From Advenella incenata (lineage in GTDB: Bacteria > Pseudomonadota > Gammaproteobacteria > Burkholderiales > Burkholderiaceae_B): DNA of 64,000 nt. Of the stretch, positions 52,507 through 61,724 are shown piece by piece. How positions within the stretch are numbered: position 1 is the stretch's first letter; each line of letters starts with the position of its first letter. The stretch lies in contig NZ_SHKO01000001.1 in assembly GCF_004217095.1 (NCBI RefSeq), positions 1,488,001 to 1,552,000 on the forward strand, in the 5' to 3' direction. The translations under genes and the position numbers were made by a program. Under the pieces are notes generated by a model. That model had not been told where the DNA came from. It was given only the letters and a program-made list of their open reading frames with translations, and ran no database searches.

Positions 52507-53163
52507 ATGACCATTACACTGACAGCAGCAGACGGGCATATTCTGCAGGCCTATACAGCCGGCGCCGAAGATGCGGAACGGGGCATTGTGGTCCTGCAGG
52601 AAATTTTCGGCGTCAATAGCCACATTCGCGATGTCTGTGATTTCTATGCTTCAAAGGGTTATCGCGTGATTGCGCCGGCGCTGTTTGACCGCATCGAGCC
52701 GGACTTAGAAATGGGCTACACCGCCCAGGACGTCGAGCGCGGCAAAGAACTGAAAGCCAAGGTAAGCTACGAGGATGCGCTCAAGGACATCGAGGCTGCG
52801 GCAGCGGCCTTGTCGACGCAGAAAAAAATCGGCGTGGTCGGCTTTTGCTGGGGCGGCACCCTGACATGGCTTGCAGCCTGCCGAAGCGCCGCGTTTTCGG
52901 CAGCTTCCTGCTGGTATGGCGCCGGCATTGCCGAGTTGCGCGAGGAAAAGGCTCAATGCCCGGTGCAGATGCACTTCGGCGAAAAAGACAAATCCATTCC
53001 GCCTTCAGATGTCCAGGCTATCCGCGCTGCCCAGCCAGACGTCGATGTTTGCATCTATGATGCGGATCACGGCTTCGGATGTGACCAGCGCGGCTCTTAC
53101 GATCCGTTTGCCAGTGAACTGGCGCGCACGCGCACGGTGGAATTTTTCAAGGCGCATCTGTAA
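52507..53163 (+). CDS. Dienelactone hydrolase-family protein
   Basis: A 218-residue alpha/beta-hydrolase. The nucleophile is Cys in GVVGFCWGGTLTW, with Asp and His from SIPPSDVQAIRAAQPD and YDADHGFGCDQRGSYD; GIVVLQEIFGVNSHIRDVCDFYASKGYRVIAPALFDR is the DLH signature. Family members hydrolyse dienelactones in chlorocatechol degradation but many act on other esters. No dioxygenase or muconate gene is nearby, so the substrate is unclear. The start is ATG 52507 with AAGGAG seven bases upstream (the ATG 4 nt earlier is out of frame). Confidence 0.9.
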   Translation: MTITLTAADGHILQAYTAGAEDAERGIVVLQEIFGVNSHIRDVCDFYASKGYRVIAPALFDRIEPDLEMGYTAQDVERGKELKAKVSYEDALKDIEAAAAALSTQKKIGVVGFCWGGTLTWLAACRSAAFSAASCWYGAGIAELREEKAQCPVQMHFGEKDKSIPPSDVQAIRAAQPDVDVCIYDADHGFGCDQRGSYDPFASELARTRTVEFFKAHL

Positions 53164-53273
53164 CCTTGCCTTGCAGCCAATGCAATGTCATACGCCCGAT
53201 TATCGGCGCTGTGCAGGCGTCGGGCGCAGGTGTGTCCCGGCCGGCCATTAAATCACGACAGGTGAAAAAATTT

Positions 53274-54905
53274 ATGACGTTTTCGACAATGCTGTCTGCG
53301 GTATCATTTTCTCTCATGCTTGCCACCACCGTGCATGCGCAGGCGCCGCAGAATAGTGAAGCAGCGCCGTTTAAAGTTCCGGATAGCGGGATTACCATCC
53401 CGCCGGACTTTTCCAGCGCGACCTTTGATGCACCTGCAGTAAGCTGGATTGAAGACGGGCGTCCGATCGAACAGGCCAAAGATGCCCTTGAACTGCTGGC
53501 AACCGCAGACAAACATGGCCTGGATCCTCGCTGGTTTAATATTGCACAATTACAGTCGCAATGGGAACGGGTCAGCTACGCCGCTTCTGCCGAAGAAACG
53601 GCGCAGTTTGACGGCAATCTGACCACGCAGATGCGTACCTATGTCAAATTTCTGAAAAACGGTCGTATTTCGCCGTCCTTGATCAAAAACCGCTATTCCA
53701 AACCGATGTTTTCTGATGCCGATGCCGATCTGTTTCTGGCGACGGCGATCAGCAATGGCAATCTGAAGGCCTCGATCAAGGCGCTCACCGACAGCATTCC
53801 CATGTACAACTCGCTGATGCAGGCGCTGGTTGTATTTCGTCAATTACAGCAAAATCCGACAATGAACCAGGCGCTGCCTGCGGTACCTGGCGGCAAACTG
53901 ACCGAAGGCCAGCCCTATCCGGGTATGCCCGCACTGATTGAGCGACTGGTCCTGCTGGGTGACCTGCCGCAAGGCACACCGGCGCGGCCGATCTACGACG
54001 CCGCGGTCATGGCAGGCGTCAAAAATTTCCAGCAACGCCATGGGCTGGAGCCCGATGGCGTGATCGGCAAGGGAACGCTGGAGCAGTTGAATACGCGTCC
54101 CATTGACCGCATCCGCCAGATCCAGATCAGTATGGAACGGCTACGCTGGACCCCGCTGATAGAAGGCGAGCGCCGCATTGTTGTCAATGTGCCCGAGTTC
54201 GTGCTGCGCGCCTATCACATCCGCAATCAGAAGGCGGAAAACATCATTGAAATGAAAGTGATTGTGGGCAAATCCTTCAACACCAGCACGCCGCTGTTCG
54301 ATGGCGCGGTCAGCAAAATCGAGTTCAGCCCGTACTGGAATGTGCCTATCTCCATTTCCCGCAAGGAACTCATCCCGCGTTTGCGCAGTAATCCCTCTTA
54401 TCTGCAGAGCCAGGGATTTGAGTTTGTCACCCAGTCGGGCGTGTCGCAAACCGTCAGCGACGCCAACCTGAACGCGGTGTTAAATGGCCAGGCGCGTATT
54501 CGTCAGCGCCCCGGGCCAAAAAACTCGCTGGGCGATATCAAGTTCATTTTCCCCAACAACGATGCCATTTACCTGCATCATACCCCCAGCACGCAGCTGT
54601 TTGACCGCACGCGGCGCGATCTGAGCCACGGCTGCATCCGGGTGGAAGAACCGGTGAAACTGGCGCAATTTGTGTTGGAAAAACAACCGCAGTGGACTGC
54701 AGGCGCTATTGAGAAGGCCATGACAGCAAAAAAATCCAAAACAATCAACGTATTGGAGCCTGTTCCTGTTGTATTGGGTTATAGTACCGTGGTAGTTAAA
54801 AACAATAAAATTCACTTTTTCCCCGACATCTACGGACAGGACAAGATTCTGGACAATGCCATCAAGAAGATGGCCGCCTCACGTAACATTCCACCTGCCT
54901 CGTAA
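53274..54905 (+). CDS. ldtD: L,D-transpeptidase (LdtD/YcbB type)
   Basis: A 543-residue periplasmic enzyme that makes 3-3 cross-links in peptidoglycan. A signal peptide (TMLSAVSFSLMLATTVHAQ) is followed by a long N-terminal scaffold, a peptidoglycan-binding domain (AGVKNFQQRHGLEPDGVIGKGTLEQLN, about 245-275) and a YkuD domain with SPYWNVPISISRKELIP, YLHHTPSTQLFDRTRRDLSHGCIRVEEP with the catalytic Cys in SHGCIRV. ATG 53274 is chosen for its AGGTGA site; GTG 53262 is an alternative with a weaker context. The order with a YcbK homologue 22 nt downstream is that of E. coli ycbB-ycbK. Confidence 0.93.
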   Translation: MTFSTMLSAVSFSLMLATTVHAQAPQNSEAAPFKVPDSGITIPPDFSSATFDAPAVSWIEDGRPIEQAKDALELLATADKHGLDPRWFNIAQLQSQWERVSYAASAEETAQFDGNLTTQMRTYVKFLKNGRISPSLIKNRYSKPMFSDADADLFLATAISNGNLKASIKALTDSIPMYNSLMQALVVFRQLQQNPTMNQALPAVPGGKLTEGQPYPGMPALIERLVLLGDLPQGTPARPIYDAAVMAGVKNFQQRHGLEPDGVIGKGTLEQLNTRPIDRIRQIQISMERLRWTPLIEGERRIVVNVPEFVLRAYHIRNQKAENIIEMKVIVGKSFNTSTPLFDGAVSKIEFSPYWNVPISISRKELIPRLRSNPSYLQSQGFEFVTQSGVSQTVSDANLNAVLNGQARIRQRPGPKNSLGDIKFIFPNNDAIYLHHTPSTQLFDRTRRDLSHGCIRVEEPVKLAQFVLEKQPQWTAGAIEKAMTAKKSKTINVLEPVPVVLGYSTVVVKNNKIHFFPDIYGQDKILDNAIKKMAASRNIPPAS

Positions 54906-54927
54906 TATTTTCAGGAGCCAGTACGGT

Positions 54928-55497
54928 ATGACGTTTACGCCCCCTCAGTTACACCGCCGCCAGTTTTTAAGAAGTTCTTCTTCTCTGCTTGTTGCCGGTG
55001 CCATGTTCTCCATTGGCACCAATTCCGCCCGCGCCAGTATCGGCGGGGGCGGTTTCAGGCAAATCTCGCTCGACCACCTGCATACCAATGAGAAAATCAC
55101 CCTGGCTTACGCCAACGGCGACGCCTATATTCCCGCCGCGATGCAACGGCTGAACCGTTTCTTGCGGGACCATTATTCGGGTGTGGTCGGACACATGGAT
55201 CCGACGCTGTTTGATCTGATCAACAAGGTCAGGGCATCGCTCAAGACCGATGTGGCCATCGAGGTCATTTCAGGCTATCGCGACCCGCATACCAACGAAC
55301 GTCTGCGTAAGACGCGTGGCGGCGGCGTAGCCAAACGCAGCCTTCACATGGTAGGACAGGCCATGGACTTGCGTCTGAAAGGCGTACCGCTTGATGAATT
55401 GCGGGATGCGGCCAAGGAACTTGCGCTGGGCGGCGTTGGCTATTACCCAAAAGACGGGTTCGTACACATGGATACCGGGCGCGTACGCAGCTGGTAG
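54928..55497 (+). CDS. mepK: Peptidoglycan endopeptidase MepK/YcbK-like (M15/DUF882)
   Basis: A 189-residue exported protein with a twin-arginine signal (HRRQFLRSSSSLLVAGAMF, RR at residues 9-10). The mature part has ISGYRDPHTNERLRKTRGGGVAKRSLHMVGQAMDLRLKGV with His and Asp zinc ligands, and GGVGYYPKDGFVHMDTGRVRSW with the last His. E. coli MepK cleaves 4-3 and 3-3 cross-links. AGGAG precedes the ATG. Directly downstream of ldtD, the pair would make and remodel 3-3 cross-links in the same envelope compartment. Confidence 0.93.
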   Translation: MTFTPPQLHRRQFLRSSSSLLVAGAMFSIGTNSARASIGGGGFRQISLDHLHTNEKITLAYANGDAYIPAAMQRLNRFLRDHYSGVVGHMDPTLFDLINKVRASLKTDVAIEVISGYRDPHTNERLRKTRGGGVAKRSLHMVGQAMDLRLKGVPLDELRDAAKELALGGVGYYPKDGFVHMDTGRVRSW

Positions 55498-55646
55498 CGC
55501 TGGTTCGGTTCACATGGCAACACGAAGCGGGCGTTCGCCAAACGCTTGCAGCGGCTGCACGGTACGACCGTTGATGGATGCCGGCACAGCAATGCCGTGG
55601 TCTCTCTCACTATTATTGCAATACGAAGCAAATAACAAATTCAGTC

Positions 55647-56582
55647 ATGGACAATCGCAACATCAAAACAATCGCCATTATCGGCGCCGGAACCATAGGC
55701 AGCAGCTGGGCTGCCCTTTTTCTTGCCCATGGTTATCACGTGGTGGTGTCGGATCCGGCACCAGACGTTGAGGCCAATACCCGGACGCTGATCGATTCGG
55801 CCTGGCAGACCCTGCGTGAACTGGGAAAAGTGAAGAATGAGTCATTTCTGGATAATCTTCGCTTTGAGTCCGATTTGAACAAGGCGTTGGAAAATGTCGA
55901 TTTCGTGCAGGAGAATGCGCCGGAACGTGAAGACTTTAAAATATCGCTGTTTGCAAAAATGGACGCAGTGCTGCCAGAACACGTTATTATTTCTTCCAGC
56001 TCTTCGGGTCTGCTGGTCAGTCGCATGCAATCGCAGTGCCGGTATCCGCAACGGTGTGTGCTGGGCCATCCATTCAATCCGCCTCATGTGATTCCGCTGG
56101 TGGAAGTGGTCGGGGGCGAGCAGACATCTGAAGACACGATCGAGCGTACGCTGCAATTTTATCGCGCCATAGGCAAGCATCCGATTCGTCTGAACAAGGA
56201 AATTGCCGGGCATATCGCCAACCGCCTGCAGGCAGCGGTGTGGCGGGAGGTCATGCACCTGGTCAACGAAAACGTGGCCAGCGTGCAGGATATCGACGCG
56301 GCCATGAGCAAGGGCCCGGGCCTGCGCTGGGCCATCTTCGGTCCGCAAATGGTTTTTGATCTGGCTGGCGGCCGGGCAGGGCTGGCGCATCTGATCGATC
56401 ATTTGCAGCCGGCTATTGAAACCTGGATGGATGATCTGGGCAATCCACGCATGACCCCTGAGTTACGAGAGCGTATGGTCCAGGGGACGAAACAGGCAAG
56501 GGAAGATAAATCGTTTGAATCGCTGCTGCGCTATCGCGATAGCCATCTGATCGATATTCTTAAAAGTCTGGATAAAAAATAG
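55647..56582 (+). CDS. L-carnitine dehydrogenase-like/3-hydroxyacyl-CoA dehydrogenase-family enzyme
   Basis: A 311-residue NAD-dependent dehydrogenase. The Rossmann site is TIAIIGAGTIGSSWAALFLAHGYHVVVSDP; the catalytic region includes ISSSSSGLLVSRMQS, GHPFNPPHVIPLVEVVGGE and the C-terminal LRWAIFGPQMVFDLAGGRAGLAHLIDHL. The GPGLRWAIFGP block resembles L-carnitine dehydrogenase and L-gulonate dehydrogenase more than fatty-acid enzymes. ATG 55647 is the first start fitting the family; an in-frame start at 55578 would add 23 residues. A divergent cleavage enzyme for beta-keto acids (possibly dehydrocarnitine) lies 1.3 kb away, which would fit carnitine breakdown, but this is inference. Confidence 0.83.
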   Translation: MDNRNIKTIAIIGAGTIGSSWAALFLAHGYHVVVSDPAPDVEANTRTLIDSAWQTLRELGKVKNESFLDNLRFESDLNKALENVDFVQENAPEREDFKISLFAKMDAVLPEHVIISSSSSGLLVSRMQSQCRYPQRCVLGHPFNPPHVIPLVEVVGGEQTSEDTIERTLQFYRAIGKHPIRLNKEIAGHIANRLQAAVWREVMHLVNENVASVQDIDAAMSKGPGLRWAIFGPQMVFDLAGGRAGLAHLIDHLQPAIETWMDDLGNPRMTPELRERMVQGTKQAREDKSFESLLRYRDSHLIDILKSLDKK

Positions 56583-56674
56583 GGCGCTGATGTGCGACTC
56601 CATGTTGGGGTCAGGCATGGTGATCGTGTCAGGCGATACGACGCATACCTGCTGATTATGTCGAATGAATGATA

Positions 56675-57232
56675 ATGTCAATTGAAAAACGTACCCGTGT
56701 GTGGCCGCCGTCCATCGACATGCGAGCGCTGCACGTCGATGACCTGCCGCAGATGCTAGCATTGCAGGCCAGCGTGTATCCGTCGGCGCTGCTGGAAAGC
56801 GCTCAGGTGCTGGCCAGCAAGATCGGCGCCGTTCCGGCTGGCTGGATGTCACTGGCGGCCACCGATGGCGATACGCTATGCGCCTATGCGCTAGGCTACC
56901 CCTGGCGCTCGGACCAGCAGCCCTGCTGGAATCGTCCGCTTGCGCGGCAACAGGATTGCGATGTGCTTTATCTGCATGATGTAGCGGTATCGACTGCCTA
57001 TGCGGGCCGGGGCATTGCAAACGAACTCGTGTCGCAACTGATGCGACAGGGGCAACAGTTTGGTCTGTCGCGTGCCATATTGATTGCGGTCGAAGGCGCG
57101 CAAGGGTACTGGTCGCGACTGGGCTTTGTCGCGCTCCCAACCGGCAACACAGATCCGGCGTTTGGCGGCGATGCGGTGTTGATGCAGCGCGAACTGGCGC
57201 AGCCCGGTTCGATGCAGCCCGATATTGCGTAG
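56675..57232 (+). CDS. GNAT-family N-acetyltransferase
   Basis: A 185-residue GNAT protein. DMRALHVDDLPQMLALQASVYPSALLESAQVLASKIGAVPAGWMSLAATDGDTLCAYALGYPWRSDQQPCW leads to the acetyl-CoA site CDVLYLHDVAVSTAYAGRGIANELVSQLMRQGQQFGLSRAILIAVEGAQGYWSRLGFVALP. The QxxGxA-type P-loop (here YAGRGIANEL) is clear. The acceptor cannot be told. The ATG at 56675 is preferred over the ATG two codons upstream (56669), with little evidence either way. It is the first of two co-oriented genes (mnmM 24 nt downstream). Confidence 0.82.
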   Translation: MSIEKRTRVWPPSIDMRALHVDDLPQMLALQASVYPSALLESAQVLASKIGAVPAGWMSLAATDGDTLCAYALGYPWRSDQQPCWNRPLARQQDCDVLYLHDVAVSTAYAGRGIANELVSQLMRQGQQFGLSRAILIAVEGAQGYWSRLGFVALPTGNTDPAFGGDAVLMQRELAQPGSMQPDIA

Positions 57233-57255
57233 CGCAAGGCACCAGGAAAAACACC

Positions 57256-57822
57256 ATGCCGCTACTGAAGACTGTTGCCTTTGTTCATATGCTGCTTGCC
57301 GGCCACGTGGTGTCCGGGGCGCGCGTCATTGATGCGACGATGGGAAATGGACACGACACGCTAGCACTTGCCCGGCTTGTAGGGGACGCCGGGCATGTGT
57401 ACGCCTTCGATATCCAGAGCGAGGCGTTGGCGGCCACGGCCGCGCGTCTGGATCGCGAGCATCTGCAAGCGCGTGCCACCCTGATTCAAGATAACCATGC
57501 CTGCATGCACGAGCACGTATCGGATCCGGTCAGTGCCATCGTCTTTAATTTGGGCTACCTGCCTGGCACCGATAAAGCCTGCGCCACGCAGGCCACCAAC
57601 ACCCTGGCTGCTGTCAGGAGTGCTTTGACACTGCTTGCGCCCGGCGGTCTATTGCTGATTGCCGTTTACTGGGGACATCCGGCAGGCGCCAGCGAGAAAG
57701 AAGCGCTTGAACCGTTCGTTGCACAACTGTCGCCTGAGCAATACCGGGTGCTCAAATATGAGTTCATTAATCGCGCGAATCCTGCACCCTATTTGCTGGC
57801 CATCGAACGCTTTAGCAACTGA
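57256..57822 (+). CDS. mnmM: tRNA U34 methyltransferase, MnmM-like (YtqB)
   Basis: A 188-residue Rossmann-fold methyltransferase of the pfam06962 type. GARVIDATMGNGHDTLALARLVGDAGHVYAFDIQSEAL is the SAM site (ATMGNGHDT plus Asp-Ile-Gln), then FNLGYLPGTDKACATQATNTLAAVRSALTLLAPGGLLLIAVYWGHPAGASEKEAL. In Bacillus subtilis the YtqB family methylates nm5s2U34 of tRNA in place of the MnmC methyl domain. It is 24 nt after the GNAT gene and ends at a hairpin shared with the convergent operon. Confidence 0.87.
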   Translation: MPLLKTVAFVHMLLAGHVVSGARVIDATMGNGHDTLALARLVGDAGHVYAFDIQSEALAATAARLDREHLQARATLIQDNHACMHEHVSDPVSAIVFNLGYLPGTDKACATQATNTLAAVRSALTLLAPGGLLLIAVYWGHPAGASEKEALEPFVAQLSPEQYRVLKYEFINRANPAPYLLAIERFSN

Positions 57823-57843
57823 GCAGAACACCTCTGATTGTTT

Positions 57844-57881
57844 GACGCCCCAAGCATAGCAATAAGCTTGCTTGTGGCGTC
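57844..57881. terminator. Hairpin between mnmM and the beta-keto acid operon
   Basis: GACGCC-C-CAAGC and GCTTG-T-GGCGTC pair over 11 of 12 positions around a 14-nt loop, 22 nt after the mnmM stop, followed by TTCC. It probably ends both convergent transcripts. Confidence 0.65.
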
Positions 57882-57929
57882 TTCCTGTGCAGTGCAAGAC
57901 CGGGTGTCAGTCGGCGCCGGCCTCAGCGA

Positions 57930-58847
57930 TCACAGCGCAAACGTCGGTCTGACGGGCGCGCCAGGTCGTGGCAAATTGAGCATTTGTCGGGCTTCCTTTG
58001 GCGTTGCCGGCTCATAGCCCATTTCACGCACCAGCCGGACAATTCGTTCAGTCAATTCGATATTGCTGGCCAGCCGGCCTTGCGAGTAATAAAGATTGTC
58101 TTCCAGTCCGACCCGGACGTGTCCACCCAGCAGCAACGAGTTGATGGCGCAGGGCAACTGTGCCGGGCCGATGCCGCTGGCGCCGAAGATGGTCCCCGGC
58201 GGCAGGCACTCCACCATGAACTGCAGATTTTTCGGCGAGTAGGGCATGGCATTCTGAAAACCCCGGTGGACTCCCATGACCAAATTGACATAGGCCGGTT
58301 CTTCATCTGCGCCCATCGCAAGCAACGTCGCTGTGTCCTGCAAAATATGCGTGGGACTGAACACTTCCCATTCGGGTTTGATGCCGCGCTTTTTCATCTC
58401 GTCGGCCAAGAAGCGGCAGCGCGAGGGCGCGGTGTTCATCAGAATTTCCTTGTTATCGAAACTGGCAATAATGGTGGTGGCGTCCAGCGTGCACATTTCG
58501 GCGCCGGCCTCCATGCCTTTGATGCGTTCTTCCCAAAGCAGCTCCCACATGCCGTTTTCGTTTTGTCCGATCATCTCGCCATGGACACCACCACCGGTGG
58601 AGTTATTCAAAATGATGTCGCATTTGGCGCGAATGCGTGTATTCATGTCGTAATAAATATCGGGATTGCAGGTGGCCCCGTCATCTGGATTGCGCGCATG
58701 CAGCGCCACAATGCTCGCTCCGGCGTTATAGCAGTCGTAAACGTCGTCTGCAATCTCCTGCGGTTGCGTGGGCAAGTTCGGGTTCTGGCTTTTATAGGCC
58801 ATGCCGCCGGTCGGGGCAATGGTGATAATGACTTTGGGTGTACTCAT
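57930..58847 (-). CDS. Beta-keto acid cleavage enzyme (BKACE/Kce family)
   Basis: A 305-residue metal-dependent TIM-barrel enzyme of the former DUF849 family. [53 protein letters not shown] carries the metal His, then [42 protein letters not shown]. It cleaves a beta-keto acid with acetyl-CoA to acetoacetate and a new acyl-CoA; substrates across the family include 3-keto-5-aminohexanoate and dehydrocarnitine. Its ATG overlaps the receptor stop (ATGA), so it is the last gene of the Liv-type operon and is probably the first catabolic step for the imported compound. Confidence 0.9.
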   Translation of the reverse strand: MSTPKVIITIAPTGGMAYKSQNPNLPTQPQEIADDVYDCYNAGASIVALHARNPDDGATCNPDIYYDMNTRIRAKCDIILNNSTGGGVHGEMIGQNENGMWELLWEERIKGMEAGAEMCTLDATTIIASFDNKEILMNTAPSRCRFLADEMKKRGIKPEWEVFSPTHILQDTATLLAMGADEEPAYVNLVMGVHRGFQNAMPYSPKNLQFMVECLPPGTIFGASGIGPAQLPCAINSLLLGGHVRVGLEDNLYYSQGRLASNIELTERIVRLVREMGYEPATPKEARQMLNLPRPGAPVRPTFAL

Positions 58848-60076
58848 GATTGCGCTCCTGCAGATTGTTGCACCAGTTTGCAGGCGGAGTCTTCCAGTTT
58901 TCCGTAAAGATCATCGGGCGAAAGCGTTTCAATTTTCCGGTAATAATCCCAGGGGGCAATGGATTCGTCCGGTTTTTTTACCTGCATCAGGTACATCGGA
59001 TTGGTGAGTCTGCCATCGGCACGCACGATGGCGTCTTTGGCGAAAAAGTCTTTGATGCGTTCGGTCTTGAACCGCTTCATGACTGCGTCGGCATCGTCGG
59101 TTTTTAATGTGGCGACTGCCGCAAGATAATTGCTGACTGCCGAATAAGTGCCTGCCTGAATGTAGGTCGGTATGCGATTGGTGATTTTTTTGTATTCGGC
59201 GGTCCACTTGCGGGTGTCATCGTCCAGGTCCCAGTAGAACGGCGTAGTCAGGTACATGCCCTGGGTGACCTGCAAGCCCAGGGAATGGATGTCGGGAATG
59301 AGTACCGTCAGGCCCACCAGATTCATCTGGGTATTTAAGCCAAATTCGTTGGCAGATTTTGCTGCGTTTACAAAATCACCGCCGGCGTTGGCCATGCCCA
59401 GGATCTTGGCGCCTGATGATTGCGCTTGCAATATGTAGGAAGAAAAATCGGAGGCGCCCAGCGGCACTTTGACCGATCCTTTGACGGTGCCGTTGGCTTG
59501 CTTGACGACTTTGGAGGTGGCCGCTTCCAGGGCATGGCCAAAGGCGTAGTCGGTGGTAATGAAGAACCAGTCCTTGCCGCCGTTTTTGACGACAGATTTG
59601 CCCGTGCCGTTGGCCAATGCATCGGTCGAATAGGTGTAGTGGATAATGTAAGGCGAGCATTGTTTGCCGGTGAGGGCCGATGTGCCGCCGCCAGTAGAGA
59701 TAAACAGTTTTTTCTTTTCAGTGGCGACATTGGCCATGGCCAGGCTGACCGCCGAATTGGTCCCGCCAATCAGGATATCTACTTTGTTCACGTCCACCCA
59801 TTCGCGCGATTTGGCGGCAGCAACATCGGCCTTGTTCTGATGATCGGCATAAAGCAGTTCAATTTTCTTGCCGTCGATACTGCCGCCGGCATCGCGGATC
59901 GCCATGCGGATGGCCTGCACACCGCCCTGGCCATCATAGTCGGCGTAAACCCCCGAGATGTCGGTCAGAAAACCGATACGGATGACATCATCGGAGATGC
60001 CGGCGGCATGCGTCGCGCCTGTCGAGGCAAGCAGCATGCCTGTCGCCCATGTGAGTGTGCCCGTTTTGTTCATCAT
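58844..60076 (-). CDS. livK: Branched-chain-type ABC transporter solute-binding protein
   Basis: A 410-residue periplasmic receptor with a signal peptide ([20 protein letters not shown]). [56 protein letters not shown] and [25 protein letters not shown] are the LivK/AmiC-type blocks. It closely resembles in layout the orphan receptor near 50-51 kb. It overlaps the BKACE gene, so the substrate is probably cleaved by that enzyme after import. It lies 140 bp downstream of livF. Confidence 0.9.
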   Translation of the reverse strand: MMNKTGTLTWATGMLLASTGATHAAGISDDVIRIGFLTDISGVYADYDGQGGVQAIRMAIRDAGGSIDGKKIELLYADHQNKADVAAAKSREWVDVNKVDILIGGTNSAVSLAMANVATEKKKLFISTGGGTSALTGKQCSPYIIHYTYSTDALANGTGKSVVKNGGKDWFFITTDYAFGHALEAATSKVVKQANGTVKGSVKVPLGASDFSSYILQAQSSGAKILGMANAGGDFVNAAKSANEFGLNTQMNLVGLTVLIPDIHSLGLQVTQGMYLTTPFYWDLDDDTRKWTAEYKKITNRIPTYIQAGTYSAVSNYLAAVATLKTDDADAVMKRFKTERIKDFFAKDAIVRADGRLTNPMYLMQVKKPDESIAPWDYYRKIETLSPDDLYGKLEDSACKLVQQSAGAQS

Positions 60077-60216
60077 TCTCTCCTTTTTTTATACTGTCTC
60101 TCAGAACTGTGCCCGCGACCAGGGCGCTATCGCCGATCGCCGGCAGCGCTTTGGTTGATGCCTGGCAAGGCTTGGGCCCGCCAGGCTACGGTTATTTTTT
60201 CCTGACGCCCTGACTA

Positions 60217-60945
60217 TCAGACGCCCAGATACCGATGGATCTGCGAAGGGTCTTCGCGTAGCTGACTGGCGTCGCCTTCGAGCACAACCCGGCCTTTTTC
60301 CAGCACAACCAACCGGTCCGCCTGCTCCATCACTTTGCGATAATTGCGATCGACCACCATGGTGGCCAGGCCACTGCTGCGGATAAGCCCGATGACACGC
60401 CAGATTTCTTCCACAATCAGCGGCGCCAGGCCTTCAGTGGCTTCGTCCAGAATGATGGCATCCGGATTGGTCATCAGCGCCCGGCCAATCGAGAGCATTT
60501 GCTGTTCGCCACCGGAGAGCTGATCGCCCATGTTGTCCAGGCGCTCTGCGAGCCGGGGGAAGGTCTCCAGTATGCGATTGAGGTCCCATGCCATATGCCC
60601 GTCGCGGCTGGCGCGAGCGCACATCACCAGATTTTCTCGGACCGTCAGGTTGGGAAAAATGCCGCGGCCTTCAGGTACGTAGGCAATGCCCAATTGGGCA
60701 GCCTGATAGGGGCGGGCGCCAGACATCTGCTGCCGCTGCAGTTCGATCAGTCCGCTGCGTTGTTTGACATGACCCAGCAGGCTGCGTATCAGTGTGGATT
60801 TTCCCATGCCGTTGCGACCCAACAGGCCGACCGTCTCACCGCGTCGCAGGTTAAAGTCAATGCCGTGCAGCACGTGGCTGGAACCGTACCAGGCATGGAT
60901 ATCGCGGGCCAGAATGATGTCATCTGTCATCGTTGCATTGCTCAT
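60217..60945 (-). CDS. livF: Branched-chain-type ABC transporter ATP-binding protein LivF
   Basis: A 242-residue ABC ATPase. Walker A GLLGRNGMGKST, Q-loop GIAYVPEGRGIFPNLTV, signature QLSGGEQQMLSIGRAL, Walker B AIILDEATEGLAP and a switch region in which the usual His is Asn-containing (LATMVVDRNYRKVM) are seen. The missing H-loop His is a real oddity for an ABC ATPase and deserves checking: one site of the LivF-LivG pair may be degenerate. Its ATG overlaps the livG stop (ATGA). Confidence 0.92.
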   Translation of the reverse strand: MSNATMTDDIILARDIHAWYGSSHVLHGIDFNLRRGETVGLLGRNGMGKSTLIRSLLGHVKQRSGLIELQRQQMSGARPYQAAQLGIAYVPEGRGIFPNLTVRENLVMCARASRDGHMAWDLNRILETFPRLAERLDNMGDQLSGGEQQMLSIGRALMTNPDAIILDEATEGLAPLIVEEIWRVIGLIRSSGLATMVVDRNYRKVMEQADRLVVLEKGRVVLEGDASQLREDPSQIHRYLGV

Positions 60946-61724
60946 AACGGTAAGGTGTTCGAGTGGTCTGTGGCGTGATCACTCTCGCCAAGATAGGCGG
61001 TCTGTACGGCAGTATTGTTGCGAATGTCATGGGGCAGCCCGCTAGCGAGCACCGCGCCATTGACCATCACCGTCAGGCGATCTGCAACGGCAAAAACGGC
61101 ATCCATGTCGTGTTCGATCAGCAAAATAGCCAGATTCTTTTTCAGCCGGTGCAGTAGCGCCAGCATGCGTTCAGACTCTTCAGCCCCCATGCCTGCCAGC
61201 GGCTCGTCCAGCAGCAGCACCTCGGGTTGCTGGGCCAGACACATGGCCACTTCAAGCTGTCGTTTCTGCCCGTGCGACAGGTTGGCTGCAATGCTCGCGG
61301 CCTGTCCGCTCAGGCCGGCCTGTTCCAGTGCGTGGTCGGCCATCTCAAGGCTGCGCTGGCATTGTTGCGCGGCCGCCCAGAACTGCCACGGTTTCTGGAT
61401 TTTTGCCTGAGCAGCAAGGCGGCAGTTTTCGCGCACGCTCAGTGGCAGAAAAATATTGTTGCGCTGATAGCTGCGACCCAGGCCTGCTTGTGATCTTGCC
61501 GGCTGTGACCACTTGCTGATATCTTTGCCGCGCAAGTACACCTGACCATCGCTCAGAGGCAGTTCGCCTGACAGCAGATAGGTCAGTGTCGATTTTCCGG
61601 CTCCGTTGGTGCCGATCACCGCCAGGATTTCTCCTTCGAACAGTTGCAGCGATACATTGTTTACCGCGACCAGCGCCCCGAATTTGCGGGTCACATTCCT
61701 GGCTTCAAGCAATGCAGTTGTCAT
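60942..61724 (-). CDS. livG: Branched-chain-type ABC transporter ATP-binding protein LivG
   Basis: A 260-residue ABC ATPase. Walker A GTNGAGKST, the LivG-specific LGRSYQRNNIFLPLSVRENCRLAAQ, signature NLSHGQKRQLEVAMCL, Walker B VLLLDEPLAGMG and switch His in LLIEHDMDAVFAVADRL are intact, so it can pair with the degenerate site of LivF. Its ATG at 61724 overlaps the livM stop (ATGA); the long open frame upstream lies inside livM and is not used. Confidence 0.94.
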   Translation of the reverse strand: MTTALLEARNVTRKFGALVAVNNVSLQLFEGEILAVIGTNGAGKSTLTYLLSGELPLSDGQVYLRGKDISKWSQPARSQAGLGRSYQRNNIFLPLSVRENCRLAAQAKIQKPWQFWAAAQQCQRSLEMADHALEQAGLSGQAASIAANLSHGQKRQLEVAMCLAQQPEVLLLDEPLAGMGAEESERMLALLHRLKKNLAILLIEHDMDAVFAVADRLTVMVNGAVLASGLPHDIRNNTAVQTAYLGESDHATDHSNTLPL

